DNA from: Candidatus Stammera capleta
Lineage (GTDB): Bacteria > Pseudomonadota > Gammaproteobacteria > Enterobacterales > Enterobacteriaceae
Assembly (NCBI GenBank): GCA_015140255.1
Contig: CP043993.1
Span: 207,579 to 271,578 of the forward strand
Direction of reading: 5' to 3'
DNA: 64,000 bases
The position numbers and the translations under genes are program-made. This document shows, in pieces, positions 1 through 10,586 of the stretch (the first letter of the stretch is position 1; each line of letters opens with the position of its first letter). The notes beneath the pieces are model-generated. The model was given only the letters and a program-made list of their open reading frames with translations. It ran no database searches and was not told where the DNA came from.

Positions 1-168
1 TTGATAATATATTTTTTTAGTAATTATAAAATTTAATATTGAATCTCCTAAAAATTCCAATCTTTCATTATGAATATTACTATAACTACGATGTGTTAAT
101 GATAAAATAAGTATTCTTTTATTTATAAATTTATATTTAATTTTTTTTTCTAAGTAAAATATTTTCAT
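1..168 (-). CDS. rnc: Ribonuclease III, N-terminal part (cut by window edge)
   Basis: RNase III cleaves double-stranded RNA in rRNA precursors and other structured transcripts. Only the first 56 codons are inside the window. They contain the family signature, seen as LTHRSYSN followed by [14 protein letters not shown]; the Glu of [10 protein letters not shown] belongs to the catalytic metal site. The ATG at 168 fits the usual start just before the first helix. It follows lepB by 10 bases, reproducing the lepA-lepB-rnc order of enteric bacteria. The double-stranded RNA-binding domain lies outside and cannot be judged. Confidence 0.9.
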   Translation of the reverse strand, partial: MKIFYLEKKIKYKFINKRILILSLTHRSYSNIHNERLEFLGDSILNFIITKKIYYQ

Positions 169-178
169 TATATTTTAT

Positions 179-1063
179 TTAAATAATTTTTCCTATTCTT
201 TTAAATCTAATTTTTATTGGTCAATAATTTTCTTGTTTTTCGAAGCTCATTCATATATATTTAGCTTTTCCTATTATTAAATTTTGATGTACAAATCCTC
301 AATATCTACTATCTTCACTATTATCTCTATAATCTCCCATAACAAAATACATATTATCAGGTATTATTCATGATCTATTTTTTTTCTTTTTAAAAAAAGA
401 ATTATTATTTTTTGCTAGTAGTAAAATTTTATGTTTAATATTTTTTATATATTCTATTTTTTCTGCTAAAAAAAATATTTCTGAATTTTTTTTAATATTT
501 TTTTTTTTATAAATATTTCAGAAATATTCTCTTATTTTATTTTTAAAATAGAATATTTCCTCTATATAATAACTTTTTTTTTTATTTTTATATTGAAAAA
601 TATTTTTATTAATATATTTATTTTTTTTATTATTTCATTTATATATCTTAATTTCTTTTTTTTTTTCGTTATATATTATTTTATCTTTTGGTAAACCTAC
701 TACTCTTTTAATGTAATTTATTTTTTTATTTTTAGGATATTGAAAAACTATTATATCTCCATATTTAGGTTTATTAATATTTATTAAAGTTTTATTATTA
801 AAAGGATTTTTGAGATTATATGATAATTTATTTACTAGTATTAAATCACCTATTAATAATGTAGGCATCATAGATGCTGAAGGTATTTGAAAAGGTTCAT
901 ATATAAATGATCTAAAAATAAATATTAATATTAATGTAGGTAATAAATTTATTAATTCATTAATAAAATTAAATTGAAGTATATTTTTATTTTTTTTTTT
1001 AATTAAAAATATTATTATAATTAATATTATTATTATAAATAATGTTATATTAAGTATGATCAT
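179..1063 (-). CDS. lepB: Signal peptidase I
   Basis: This membrane serine protease removes signal peptides from exported proteins. Two hydrophobic segments (residues about 1-21 and 41-52) precede IPSASMMPTLL, whose second Ser (residue 64) is the nucleophile, and YIKRVVGLPKDK, whose Lys119 is the general base. A C-terminal GDYRDNSEDSRYWG box is present. About 294 residues, against 324 in E. coli. Reading it needs TGA as Trp several times, including the Trp of the SRYWG box; with the standard code it would stop at 635. It starts 4 bases after the lepA stop, so it is surely co-transcribed with lepA and rnc. Confidence 0.93.
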
Positions 1064-1067
1064 TTTT

Positions 1068-2855
1068 TTACATTATTTTAAAAGTTTTTAAAAATATTTC
1101 TTGTGATACATAAATATTACCTATTTTTTTCATTCTTTTTTTTCCTTCTTTTTGTTTTTGGAGTAATTTTTTTTTTCTTGATATATCTCCTCCATAACAT
1201 TTAGAAGTAACATTTTTTCTTAATGCTTTTAGATAACATTTTGCTATTATTTTATTATTACATAAAGCTTGTATATTAATTTCGTATTGTTTTTTTTGTA
1301 TATTATTTTTTATAATCTCTATAATTTTTTTACTATATTGTAATATATTATTTCTATGTATTAATATAGAAAAACCGTCTATTTTATTTTTATTTATCAT
1401 TATTTCAGATAAAACTATATCAGATTTTTTATATTTTTTAAATGAATATTCAAATGATGCGTATCCTCTAGATATAGATTTTAATTTATTACTAAAATTA
1501 GTTATAATTTCTGATGTTGGTATATAAAATGTTAAAGAAATATTTTTATCAATAAATAAAATTTTTTTTTGTTTCCCTCTTTTACTTATACATAATTTAA
1601 GTATTTTTCCTAAGTATTTTATTGGACTTATAATATTACATTTAGATATAGGTTCTTTAATTTTTTTAATTTCATTTTTCTTAGGTAAATTTATTGGATT
1701 ATTTATATAAATTATTTCTTTTTTTTTATTTATTATCTGATAATTTACTGTAGGTAATGTAATGATTATGTTAATATTATATTCTCTTTCTAATCTTTCT
1801 TTTGTAATTTCTAAATGAAATTTTCCTAAAAAACCACATCTAAATCCAAATCCAAATATATTTGAATTTTCTTGTGTAAATGTTAAAGAAGAATCATTTA
1901 AACTTAATTGTTCTAATGATTTTTTGAATTTTATAAAATTTTTATTTTCATTTGGGTATAAACCTGCATATATTTTAGGATTAATACTTTTAAATTTTGT
2001 TAGTATTTTATTAGAAGGATTTTTATGTTTTGTGATAGTATCACCTATTTTAATAAAATTAATTTTTTTTATATTACAAGATATTCATCCTACTTCACCA
2101 CATTTTAATTTTTTACAATTTAATTTTTCTGGTTTATTTATATATATATTTTCTACTTTATATTTTTTATTTTGATTAATTAATTTTATTTTTTCTTTTT
2201 TTTTTAAGTAACCATTTTGTATTTTAATTAGAAAAAAAGCTCCTAGATAATTATTAAAATATGAATCTATAATTAATGCTTGTAACGGATTATTTTTATT
2301 TCCTGTAGGATAAGGAATTTTTTTTATTATATTATGAATAATTTTTTTTATGCCTATATTTTTTTTTGCTGAACATAAAATAATTTTTTTTGATTTTATA
2401 TTTAATAAACTTTTTAATTGATTTTTAATCTTTTTTATATTTTTATTTAATAAATCTATTTTGTTAATTATTGGTATAATTTTAATTTTTAATTTTTTAG
2501 CAATATTATAATTTGCTATTGTTTGAGCTTGTATACCTTGAGTAGCATCTATAATTAATAAAGCTCCTTCACATATATATAAAGATCTAGATACTTCAAA
2601 TGAAAAATCTACATGTCCAGGTGTATCTATTAAATTAAAAGTATAAATATTATTTTTATATTTATAATTTAATTTTACACTTTGTGATTTAATAGTAATA
2701 CCTTTTTCTTTTTCTAATTCCATTGAATCTAATATTCTTTGTTGATTTTTTTTAATTTTTTTACCTGTGCATTTTTCAATTATTCTATCTGATAGAGTAG
2801 ATTTACCATGATCTATATGTGCTATAATAGAAAAATTTCTGATATATTTTTGCAT
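1068..2855 (-). CDS. lepA: Elongation factor 4 (back-translocase GTPase)
   Basis: LepA is a ribosome-associated GTPase related to EF-G that helps translation or ribosome assembly under stress. The P-loop AHIDHGKST lies at residues 12-20, followed by the switch and G3 region (DTPGHVDF) and NKIDL for guanine specificity. The C-terminus keeps the basic family-specific domain (KCYGGDISRKKKLLQKQKEGKKRMK). Length 595 residues, close to E. coli 599. It is first in a minus-strand lepA-lepB-rnc unit. Several in-frame TGA codons must be Trp. Confidence 0.95.
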
Positions 2856-2946
2856 TTAAATAAATTTATTAAATTATTATTAATAATATTATATAATTAT
2901 TAAATTAAATATCATATTTAAATTTATAAAAAAAAATTTTAAAACT
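2856..2946. promoter_or_regulatory. Divergent lepA / gltX promoter region
   Basis: The 91-base gap separates two divergent genes. At 2888-2897 lies the perfect palindrome ATTATATAAT, which supplies a TATAAT -10 hexamer on both strands. It is flanked by TAATAAT (2881-2887) and its complement ATTATTA (2896-2902). I infer back-to-back promoters. No convincing -35 box can be separated from the AT-rich background. Confidence 0.35.
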
Positions 2947-4356
2947 ATGAATAATAATGTCATTACTAGATTTGCTCCTAGTCCAACTGGTTATTTACAT
3001 ATAGGTAATATTCGTGCTGCTTTATATTCTTGATTATATGCTAAAAAAAATAATGGTAAATTCTTTCTAAGAATAGAAGATACTGATTTATTAAGAAATA
3101 ATCAAAAATATATCGATTATATTTTTTATGTTTTAGAGTGATTAGGTTTATATTGAGATGATAAACCTATTTATCAATCTAATAGAATAGATTTATATAA
3201 AGAAATTATATTAGATATGTTAAATAAAAATTTAGCATATAAATGTTATTGTAGTGAAAAAAGATTAGTTAAAATACGTAAATATTGTTTATTAAATAAA
3301 TTAAAACCACGTTATGATAATTATTGCAGAGATAAAAATTTAAATTTTAAAAATAAATCTTATGTAATAAGATTTAAAAATCCGTTAACTGGTAATATTT
3401 TATTTAAAGATTTAGTTTTTAATAAAGTTAAATTTAATAATAGTGAATTAAATGATTTTATTATTTTAAGATCTAATGGTTTACCAACATATAATTTTTG
3501 TGTTGTTATCGATGATTATTATATGAATATTACTCATGTTATTAGAGGTGAAGATCATATAAGCAATACTCCTAAACAAATTAATCTAATAAAATATTTA
3601 AATTTTTATATTCCTAATTATGTTCATTTACCCATTATACTAAATGAAAAAGGTAAAAAATTATCTAAAAGAAATTCTTCTTCTAATATTAAAAAATATT
3701 TAGAATATGGTTTTTTACCTGAAGCAATATTGAATTCTTTGTTACGTTTAGGTTGATCTTATAAAAATAATGAAATATTTCATATTCATGAAATGAAATA
3801 TTTATTTGATTTGAAAAATATAAAAAAATCTTCATGTATTTTAAATTTTAAAAAATTAATTTGAATTAATAAATATTATATTTCTAAATTATCTTATAAT
3901 AAGATACAATTATATTTTAAGAATTTTCTTTTATTTAATAATATAAATATATCTAATATAAATAATATTTCTGAAATTATATCTTATATATGTTATAGAA
4001 GCTTTTTGTTAAAAGATATATCTAATTTTTGTTTGTTATTTGATGATAATTACTATTTATTAAAAAAAAATGATTTATCAAAATTTGATAAAGATATTTC
4101 TATTAAAATATTAATTTTTTTTAAAAAAAAAATATTTATTATTTCTATGTGAAATATAGATAATATTAATAAAATTATTTTTGAGTTATTTAAAAAATTT
4201 TATTTTTTAAATAAAAATAAAATTTATAAATATTTAAGATTTTTTATTACAGGTAAAATTGTTACTCCAAGTATATCTATGATAATTTTTTTATTAAAAA
4301 AAAATAAAGTAATTTATAGAATAAATTATTCTATTAAAAAATTATTTAATAATTAA
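2947..4356 (+). CDS. gltX: Glutamyl-tRNA synthetase
   Basis: Class I synthetase charging tRNA-Glu. The N-terminus [15 protein letters not shown] carries the HIGH-type motif; KLSKRNSS is the KMSKS-type motif. [11 protein letters not shown] and the Cys-rich insert (CYCSE ... YCRD, about residues 98-125) also match the family. 469 residues versus 471 in E. coli. Trp residues throughout (for example the LYSW and EWLGLYW segments) are TGA. The 3' end overlaps the convergent ligA stop by 4 bases. Confidence 0.95.
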
Positions 4357-6059
4357 TTTTTTTTTATTATATTAATTAATATTTTAATTTGTTTTAAGTT
4401 ATTTTTGTTATTTAAATAATTAATTATAGATTTATACTTTAATTTATTTATTTTAATATTTTTTTGATTTTTAAAATTAATAAATTTTTTAATTTTTTTA
4501 ATTTTTTTACTTAGATATTTTGATGTTGATATTCCTATATTTGGAATAGATAGTGAATATATAAAATTTTCAGTTTTTATTTTATTTATTGAATATTTTA
4601 TTGAATTTATAATTTTATTTGCTAATTTTAGTTTAATTTTTGGTATAGTGAGAAGATTTTTTTTTTTTAATCTTAATATATCTGATATACAATTTATATA
4701 TTTGTACTTTATTAATTTTTTAATTATTTTAGGACCTATATTTGGTATATTAAATCCATTTTTTGATGTAAAATTTACTAATATTTTTTCTAGTTGTTTA
4801 GGACAAGTTAGTCCTAAATTACATTTAGGTTGTTTTACATTAATATCAATTTTTTTTTTACATGAAGGACATTTATTTATAATATTTATTTTAGTATTTT
4901 TTTGATTATGAATAATTTTATAAATTTTAGGTATTACATCACCAGATCTTTCTATAATAATTTTATCTTTTAAATTAATATTTAATTTATTTAAAAAATT
5001 TAAGTTATATAAATTTATTTTTTTTATATTTACTCCTCCTATATTTATAGGTTTTATTATTCCTATAGGAGTAATAATACCATTTTTACCTATTTTATAT
5101 TTTATTTTTTTTAGTATAGTTATTTTTTTTTGAGGAAAAAATTTTCAAGCTATTGCTCATTTAATATATTTATTATTATATTTAATTTTTTCTTGTATAT
5201 TTTTATTATTAATCTTTATTACTATTCCATCTATTTCAAAATTTATTTTTTCTCTTTGATTTTTAATTTTTTTATAAAAATTAATTATTTTTTTAAAAGA
5301 ACTAGTAATTATTTTTTTATTATCAATTTTAAATCCTATTGAATTTAATATTTTTAAACTTTCTGATTGCTTAGAAAAAAAATTTCTTTTATTATTTATT
5401 ATTAAATCATATCCTATAAAAGATAACTTTCTTTTTTTAATAATATTTTTATTTGAAAGTCTTATTGTACCTGAAGTAAAATTTCTACTATTAGAAAAAA
5501 CTTTTTTTTTATTTATATAATTAAAATTTTTTTTTTTTGTAAATATTTCTCCTCTAATTTCTAATTGTTTATAATTTATTTTTTTTTTAATTTTTTTAGG
5601 TATAGATTTTATTACTTTAATATTTTTAGTAACATTTTCTCCATATATACCATTACCTCTTGTTAAACTTTTATATAAATAGTTTTTTTTATAAATTAAA
5701 CTAATCGCTACTCCATCTATTTTTAATTCACAACAAAATTTAATTTTTGGATATATTTTTTTTATTTTTTTAATATATTTATAAATTTTTTTAATTGAAT
5801 ATTCACTTTTTATTGATAACATTGGTATTTTATGTTTTGAAATTTTAAATTGTCTTAAAAATTTATAATATATATTTTTAGTTGGAGATTTTACTGAATT
5901 TAATTTAGGATATTTTTTTTCTATTTTTTCTAATTTTTTTATTAAAAAATCATATTTTTTATCACTTATTAAATTTTTATTCTTATTAAAATAATAATAA
6001 GAATATTTATTAATCTTTTTTTTTAATTTTTCAATTTTTTTTTTTATTTTCTTAAACAT
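4353..6059 (-). CDS. ligA: NAD-dependent DNA ligase lacking the BRCT domain
   Basis: Seals DNA nicks with NAD as adenylate donor. The N-terminal Ia domain is followed by the adenylation motif ELKIDGVA with the active Lys at about residue 113, an OB region, a four-Cys zinc finger (CPSC ... CNLGLTCP) and a helix-hairpin-helix region. The protein stops after 568 residues; E. coli LigA has 671, so the C-terminal BRCT domain is missing. The end is a Lys/Asn/Ile-rich tail with a clean TAA, not a frameshift. Catalytic parts are intact, so I expect activity. Confidence 0.93.
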
Positions 6060-6067
6060 ATAAGAAA

Positions 6068-6565
6068 TTATATTTTTATTAATGTATTAAATACAATATA
6101 TTTAATATTATATTTATTTATATATATTATTTTTCTATATATTACTTGTCATTTTTTAATATTATATTTTAGATAAATTTTTTTTTTATATATTTTTTTG
6201 TTTATACATATTAAATGTATTTTTTTAGGTCATTTAAATATTTTTGAAGATTTATTTTCTATTATTATATATTTTTCTTTTTTTTTTTTAATTATATTTA
6301 ATGTTTTTATTATTGAGTTACTAAATATTATTTTTTTTTTTTTATATGTATATTTTATTTTATTTGTAATTGTATTATTTATAATAATATTAGTTTTTTT
6401 TTTAAATGGTTGTTTAATAAATTTTCATTCTTTATTATTTATAATAATATTTTTATTTTTAATTATTTTTTTAAAAAATTTTGTATTTTTTATTATTTTT
6501 CAATATGTATATTTTTTTTTTTTAATAATATTATTTTTAGTTAATATTATTATGATACTAATCAT
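6068..6565 (-). CDS. Unassigned 165-residue ORF upstream of ligA
   Basis: I do not recognise this protein. With TGA as Trp the frame is open for 165 codons and contains four Trp, all TGA. It ends 8 bases before ligA, so the two are probably co-transcribed. The N-terminus has a short hydrophobic stretch (SIIIIL) and the rest is Lys/Asn/Ile-rich; Trp-containing segments read KEWKFIKQPF, FKWPKKIHLI and KKWQVIYRK. In enteric bacteria zipA precedes ligA, but I see no ZipA signature; a highly eroded ZipA or another small protein are both possible. The opposite-strand Phe/Ile-rich ORF (6198-6572) looks like its shadow. Confidence 0.5.
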
Positions 6566-6596
6566 ATATTAATTTTGATTAAAATATTTAATATAA

Positions 6597-6623
6597 TTAA
6601 ATATCTAAATAAAAGATATTTAA
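6597..6623. repeat. Inverted repeat, 10-bp arms, 7-nt loop
   Basis: Arms 6597-6606 (TTAAATATCT) and 6614-6623 (AGATATTTAA) are exact reverse complements around AAATAAA. It sits in the 189-base gap after ybgI (minus strand) and before the unassigned ORF. It may act as an mRNA 3' stabiliser or weak terminator; there is no GC-rich stem. Confidence 0.5.
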
Positions 6624-6649
6624 GTTATTTAAATGTAAATTATTTAAAA

Positions 6650-6670
6650 TGTTAACATTTTATGTTAACA
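6650..6670. repeat. Inverted repeat, 9-bp arms, 3-nt loop
   Basis: TGTTAACAT (6650-6658), TTT, ATGTTAACA (6662-6670): perfect arms with two G-C pairs each, 27 bases from the previous hairpin in the same gap. The tandem hairpins could end the ybgI transcript or serve as a protein-binding palindrome. The rest of the 6566-6754 gap shows only AT-rich sequence. Confidence 0.5.
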
Positions 6671-6754
6671 ATAAATTATTTTTATATTATTTTATAATTA
6701 TTTTATTTATAAAATATTTTAAAAATAAATTTTATTAAATTAATAAACATTACT

Positions 6755-7513
6755 TTATTTTTTATTTAAAATATATTCATATTCATTAAATGAATTTAAA
6801 AAACTTACATTTAATTTAAACTTTTTTTTTATTCATTTACCTAATTTTTTAATACCATATATTTCTGAAATATAATGTTTAATAATAAAAATATTAATAT
6901 CATATTCTTCAAATATATAAAAATAATTTTCTGATATTTCTCCAGTAATATATGTATCTATATTATATTCTAATATAGATTTTTCTAAAAATTTTTCTCC
7001 ACATCCACTACAAATACCTATTTTATTTATTTTTTTTTTTTTACTTTGATGAAAGTAAAAGTTTCTTGTTTGTTTTTTAATTTTTTTAAATATATTTTTG
7101 TTATTGTTTAACTTACATAATAAAACTGGAAATTTATTTGTAGGTAATATTTTAATATTAGTATTCAATTTTTTTGCTATAATAACATTATTACCAATTT
7201 TAGGATGTATATCTAATGGTAAATGTCAGGCAAATATATTAATATTATTTAATAAAATTTTATGAATTCTTTTCTTTTGTATACCTATTATATTTAAAAA
7301 ATTATTTTTTCATAAAATTCCATGATGAGCTATTAATGTATCAACTTTATTTAATATTGCTTTTTTAATAACAAAATTATTTATTGTGACACATGTATAA
7401 ATATTTTTAATATTTTTTTTTCCTTCTATTTGTATACCATTTACTGAATTATCTTTTATATAATCAGAATTTAGATATTTATTTATAATTTGATTTAATT
7501 TTAAATTATTCAT
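6755..7513 (-). CDS. ybgI: NIF3 / YbgI family metal-binding protein
   Basis: Member of the widely conserved NIF3 family (GTP cyclohydrolase I type 2-like), a toroidal di-metal protein of uncertain biochemical role. Family marks are DNSVNGIQIEG near the N-terminus, the metal-binding TLIAHHGILW, and SGCGEKFL and ITGEISE in the second half. 252 residues, near the 247 of E. coli. The ATG at 7513 is chosen because the reading frame upstream runs through the tRNA-Ser gene. Trp codons are TGA. The C-terminal HYISE differs somewhat from the usual His-rich end. Confidence 0.85.
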
Positions 7514-7520
7514 ATATTTA

Positions 7521-7603
7521 CGGAGGTAGAGAGATTCGAACTCCCGAACGATTACGTTGACGGTTTTCAAGACCGTTGCCTTAAACCCCTCGGCCATACC
7601 TCC
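7521..7603 (-). tRNA. serT: tRNA-Ser(UGA)
   Basis: Acceptor arms GGAGGTA and TACCTCC pair perfectly and are followed by discriminator G. The D-arm region GCCGAGGGGTTTAAGGC, the anticodon loop CTTGAAA with anticodon TGA, a short variable arm and the T-loop GTTCGAA are all present. It is the only GC-rich island in the window. It starts 5 bases after the pyrH stop and ends 7 bases before ybgI, so it is likely processed from a long rpsB-tsf-pyrH transcript. CCA is not encoded. It occupies the place where frr follows pyrH in enteric bacteria. Confidence 0.93.
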
Positions 7604-7608
7604 TAATT

Positions 7609-8304
7609 TTAATATATAAGTGTACCTTCTTTTTTACCCATTATTATATTATATAATGCATTTTTTTTATATATATTATATATATATATAGGTAATTTAT
7701 ATTTATTAGCAATATAAAAAGATATTGTATCCATTACTTTAATTTTTTTCTTAATTATTTCCTTATATTTTATTTTACTAAAAAATTTTGCATTTTTATA
7801 TATATGTGGATCATTATCATACACTCCATTAACTTTAGTAGCTTTAATTAAAATATCTGATTTTATTTCTATAGCTTTTAAACATGCAGCACTATCAGTA
7901 GTAAATAAAGCATTTCCTATACCTGAAGTAATTATAACTACTTTATTTTTTTTTAAGTATTCGTTAATTTTAATATAATTATATACTTCACATATATTTA
8001 AAATATTTATGGTAGACATTATTTTAGTATCTATATTTTTTTTTTTTAAAAAATTATATAGAATTAGTCCATTTATTATAGTAGATAACATACCAGTTTG
8101 ATCTGATATTATTTTATCTATATTTAAATAATTTAAATCTTTTCCTCTTAATATATTACCTCCTCCTATAATAATAACTATTTGTATTTTTTTATCGTAT
8201 ATTTTTTTAATTTCCTTTGTAATGAATGTAATAATATTTTTATTTATAAATTCATTTTTTTTTAATGATTCACCACTTATTTTTAATAGTATACGTTTAT
8301 ACAT
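7609..8304 (-). CDS. pyrH: Uridylate kinase
   Basis: Phosphorylates UMP to UDP; hexameric amino-acid-kinase fold. Visible motifs are KRILLKISGESL at the N-terminus, IIGGGNILRG, SDQTGM, and a TSGIGNALFTTDSAA region for substrate binding. 231 residues versus 241 in E. coli. Third gene of rpsB-tsf-pyrH; 16 bases after tsf. Confidence 0.95.
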   Translation of the reverse strand: MYKRILLKISGESLKKNEFINKNIITFITKEIKKIYDKKIQIVIIIGGGNILRGKDLNYLNIDKIISDQTGMLSTIINGLILYNFLKKKNIDTKIMSTINILNICEVYNYIKINEYLKKNKVVIITSGIGNALFTTDSAACLKAIEIKSDILIKATKVNGVYDNDPHIYKNAKFFSKIKYKEIIKKKIKVMDTISFYIANKYKLPIYIYNIYKKNALYNIIMGKKEGTLIY

Positions 8305-8320
8305 TTTAAATTTGAAATCT

Positions 8321-9070
8321 TCAAAAATTAATTATTGTAATTTTATTTTTATTAATATATTCTTTAACTGATATTTTATTATTAAAAATAAATTTTTGTT
8401 CTAGTAAAGAAACATTATTTATTTTTTCTATCAATTTTATTTTTATTATATTATTTTTTATATTTTTAGAGTTTAAATTAAAAATTATATTTTGTCTATA
8501 TTTTTTAATTTTACTTAATGGTATTTTTTTTTTATTAATAAATTTAGGATTCATAGCAGTAATATGCATAGCTATTTTTTTGATTTTTTCTTTATTTATA
8601 TTTAATTTATTTGTTTTTATTTTTAATATTGTGCCTATTTTATTATTATTATGTATATATTGAGTTAAAAATTTTCCTTTTATAAAAAGAAATTTTTTTA
8701 TTTCTATATTTTCATTAAATTTAGAAATTAAATAATTAATTTTTTTCTTAAATTTTTTTTTTATTTTATTTATAGATTTATAATTTTTTTTAAAAGAGTA
8801 ATTTATTATTTTATTAACTAATTTTTTAATTTCTATATGTTTTATTGTGAAATCTGTTTCACAATTTATTTGTATCATAATAGCTTTATTATTTTTAATT
8901 TTTCCATAAATATTTCCTTCTTTAATTAATTTTTTTATTTTATTTTTTTTTTTTTTTAAATATATAATTGATTTATTTAAATTATAATTATTTTTTTCTA
9001 ATGCTTTTTTACATTTATCTATACTAATAGAGGTTATTTTTCTGATTTTTTTAATTAATTTTATATTCAT
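8321..9070 (-). CDS. tsf: Elongation factor Ts
   Basis: Nucleotide exchange factor for EF-Tu. The N-terminal UBA-like part (IRKITSISIDKCKKALEKNNYNLNKSI by position, about residues 9-36) and the core motif MIQINCETDF are recognisable, as is the conserved HITAMNPKF. Length 249 residues, short of E. coli 283; the loss is spread over the core and coiled-coil part. It sits 5 bases after rpsB. Confidence 0.93.
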   Translation of the reverse strand: MNIKLIKKIRKITSISIDKCKKALEKNNYNLNKSIIYLKKKKNKIKKLIKEGNIYGKIKNNKAIMIQINCETDFTIKHIEIKKLVNKIINYSFKKNYKSINKIKKKFKKKINYLISKFNENIEIKKFLFIKGKFLTQYIHNNNKIGTILKIKTNKLNINKEKIKKIAMHITAMNPKFINKKKIPLSKIKKYRQNIIFNLNSKNIKNNIIKIKLIEKINNVSLLEQKFIFNNKISVKEYINKNKITIINF

Positions 9071-9075
9071 ATTAA

Positions 9076-9744
9076 TTATTTGTTTAATTTATTTATAATA
9101 TTATTACAAAATCATTCTATAGATTTAGAAGAATCATCATTACCTGGAATAATATAATTTATTCCTTCAGGATTTGAATTAGTATCTATTATAGAAAATA
9201 TTTCAATATTTAATTGTTGAGCTTCTTTTATTGCTATTTTTTCATAATTAGCATCTATAATAAATAATGCATTAGGTAAATTACCCATATTTTTAATTCC
9301 ATCTAAATTATTTTTGAGTTTTTTTAATAATCTTTTTTTTTGTAAAATTTCTTTTTTAGTTAATTTATCTAATACTCCGTTTTTATATTGTTTTTCTAAT
9401 TCCTTTAAAAATTTAATAGATTTTTTAACTGTTTTTCAATTAGTTAATGTTCCTCCTAATCAACGGTTATTTATATAATGTTGATTACATTTTATAGCTG
9501 TATTTTTTATAAAATTACTTGCTGATCTTTTAGTTCCTACAAATAAAATTTTTTTTTTTTCTTTATGAATTTTTTTTAATTTAATTAAAGCTAAATTAAA
9601 TAATTTTATTGTTTTATCTAAATTAATAATATGTATTTTATTATATTTAGTATAAATAAATGGTTTCATTTTTGGATGTCAATATTTAGTTTGATGACCA
9701 AAATGTATACCAGCATTTATCATTTCTTTTATTGAAAAATTCAT
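9076..9744 (-). CDS. rpsB: 30S ribosomal protein S2
   Basis: Structural protein of the small subunit. It begins [18 protein letters not shown] and holds [23 protein letters not shown] and [17 protein letters not shown], all hallmarks of S2; the loss of about 20 C-terminal residues is usual in reduced genomes (222 versus 241). TGA encodes the Trp of NNRWLGG and TNW. A Shine-Dalgarno-like AGAGGA lies 5 bases upstream. It leads the rpsB-tsf-pyrH-tRNA unit. Confidence 0.95.
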
Positions 9745-9835
9745 TTTTCCTCTTTTATTTTTGTTATTAAATTTATATTATATAAATAATATTTTATATA
9801 AAAAAATTCAATTAATATAGATAAAAATTAAATTT
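9745..9835. promoter_or_regulatory. Divergent rpsB / map promoter region
   Basis: 91-base gap between divergent genes. ATTATA on the plus strand (TATAAT on minus) around 9777-9782 would serve rpsB, and TATAAA/TATATA runs could serve map. No rpsB leader hairpin of the usual autoregulatory kind is obvious. Weak call because the background is so AT-rich. Confidence 0.25.
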
Positions 9836-10585
9836 ATGATTTATATGATTAAAAATTTAAAAGAAATTAAAAATATAAAAATTTCTAGTAAAATAGCTTC
9901 TGAGACTTTATTTTATATATCTAAATATATTAAACCTGGTATATCAACTGGCAAAATAAATGATATTTGTTATGATCGTATTGTTAATTATCATAATGCT
10001 TATCCTGCATCACTTAAATATATGGGTTACCCAAAATCTATATGTACATCTATTAATGATGTTGTTTGTCATGGTATTCCTGATTATAATTGTATTTTAA
10101 ACGATGGTGATATAATTAACATAGATATAGCAGTATGTAAAAATAATTATTATAGTGATACTTCTAAAATGTTTTTTGTTGGTAAACCTAATAATTTAGC
10201 TATTAAATTATGTAAAGTTACTAAAAAAAGTCTTTATTTATCTTTAAATTGTATTAAAAATGGTGGTCAATTTAAAAATATAGGTAATATCATACAAAAT
10301 TATGTAAATAGTAAAGGTTATTCAGTAGTAAAAAATTATTGTGGTCATGGTATAGGTAAAAAATTACATGAAAAACCAAATGTATTACATTATAAAAATA
10401 ATTGTAATTTAATTTTTAAAACAGGTATGATTTTTACTGTTGAACCTATGATTAATATAGGTTCTGAAGATACATTTGTAATGAATGATGGATGAACAGT
10501 AAAAACCAAGGATGGCAGTTTATCTGCTCAATATGAGCACACTATATTAGTGACAGACAGTGGTTATCAGATACTTACTTTATAG
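9836..10585 (+). CDS. map: Methionine aminopeptidase, type I
   Basis: Removes N-terminal Met from new proteins. All metal ligands are visible: Asp in NIDIAV, Asp in YSDTSKMF, His in GHGIGKKLH, Glu in FTVEPM and Glu in QYEHTILV. About 249 residues. A second in-frame ATG at 9845 aligns equally well with the E. coli start, and no ribosome binding site decides between them. The Trp of DGWTV is TGA. Convergent with speD, one base apart. Confidence 0.95.
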
Positions 10586-10586
10586 A

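Noticed and set aside
1924..2175. Plus-strand ORF of 83 codons
   Set aside because: Lies wholly antisense to the conserved lepA.
6198..6572. Phe/Ile-rich plus-strand ORF resembling a membrane protein
   Set aside because: It is the complement of the Lys/Asn-rich minus-strand ORF; AAA and AAT codons give TTT and ATT. The minus strand has the TGA-Trp signature and operon spacing.
7514..7597. N-terminal extension of ybgI
   Set aside because: The extension is translated tRNA-Ser sequence; the family start is the ATG at 7513.
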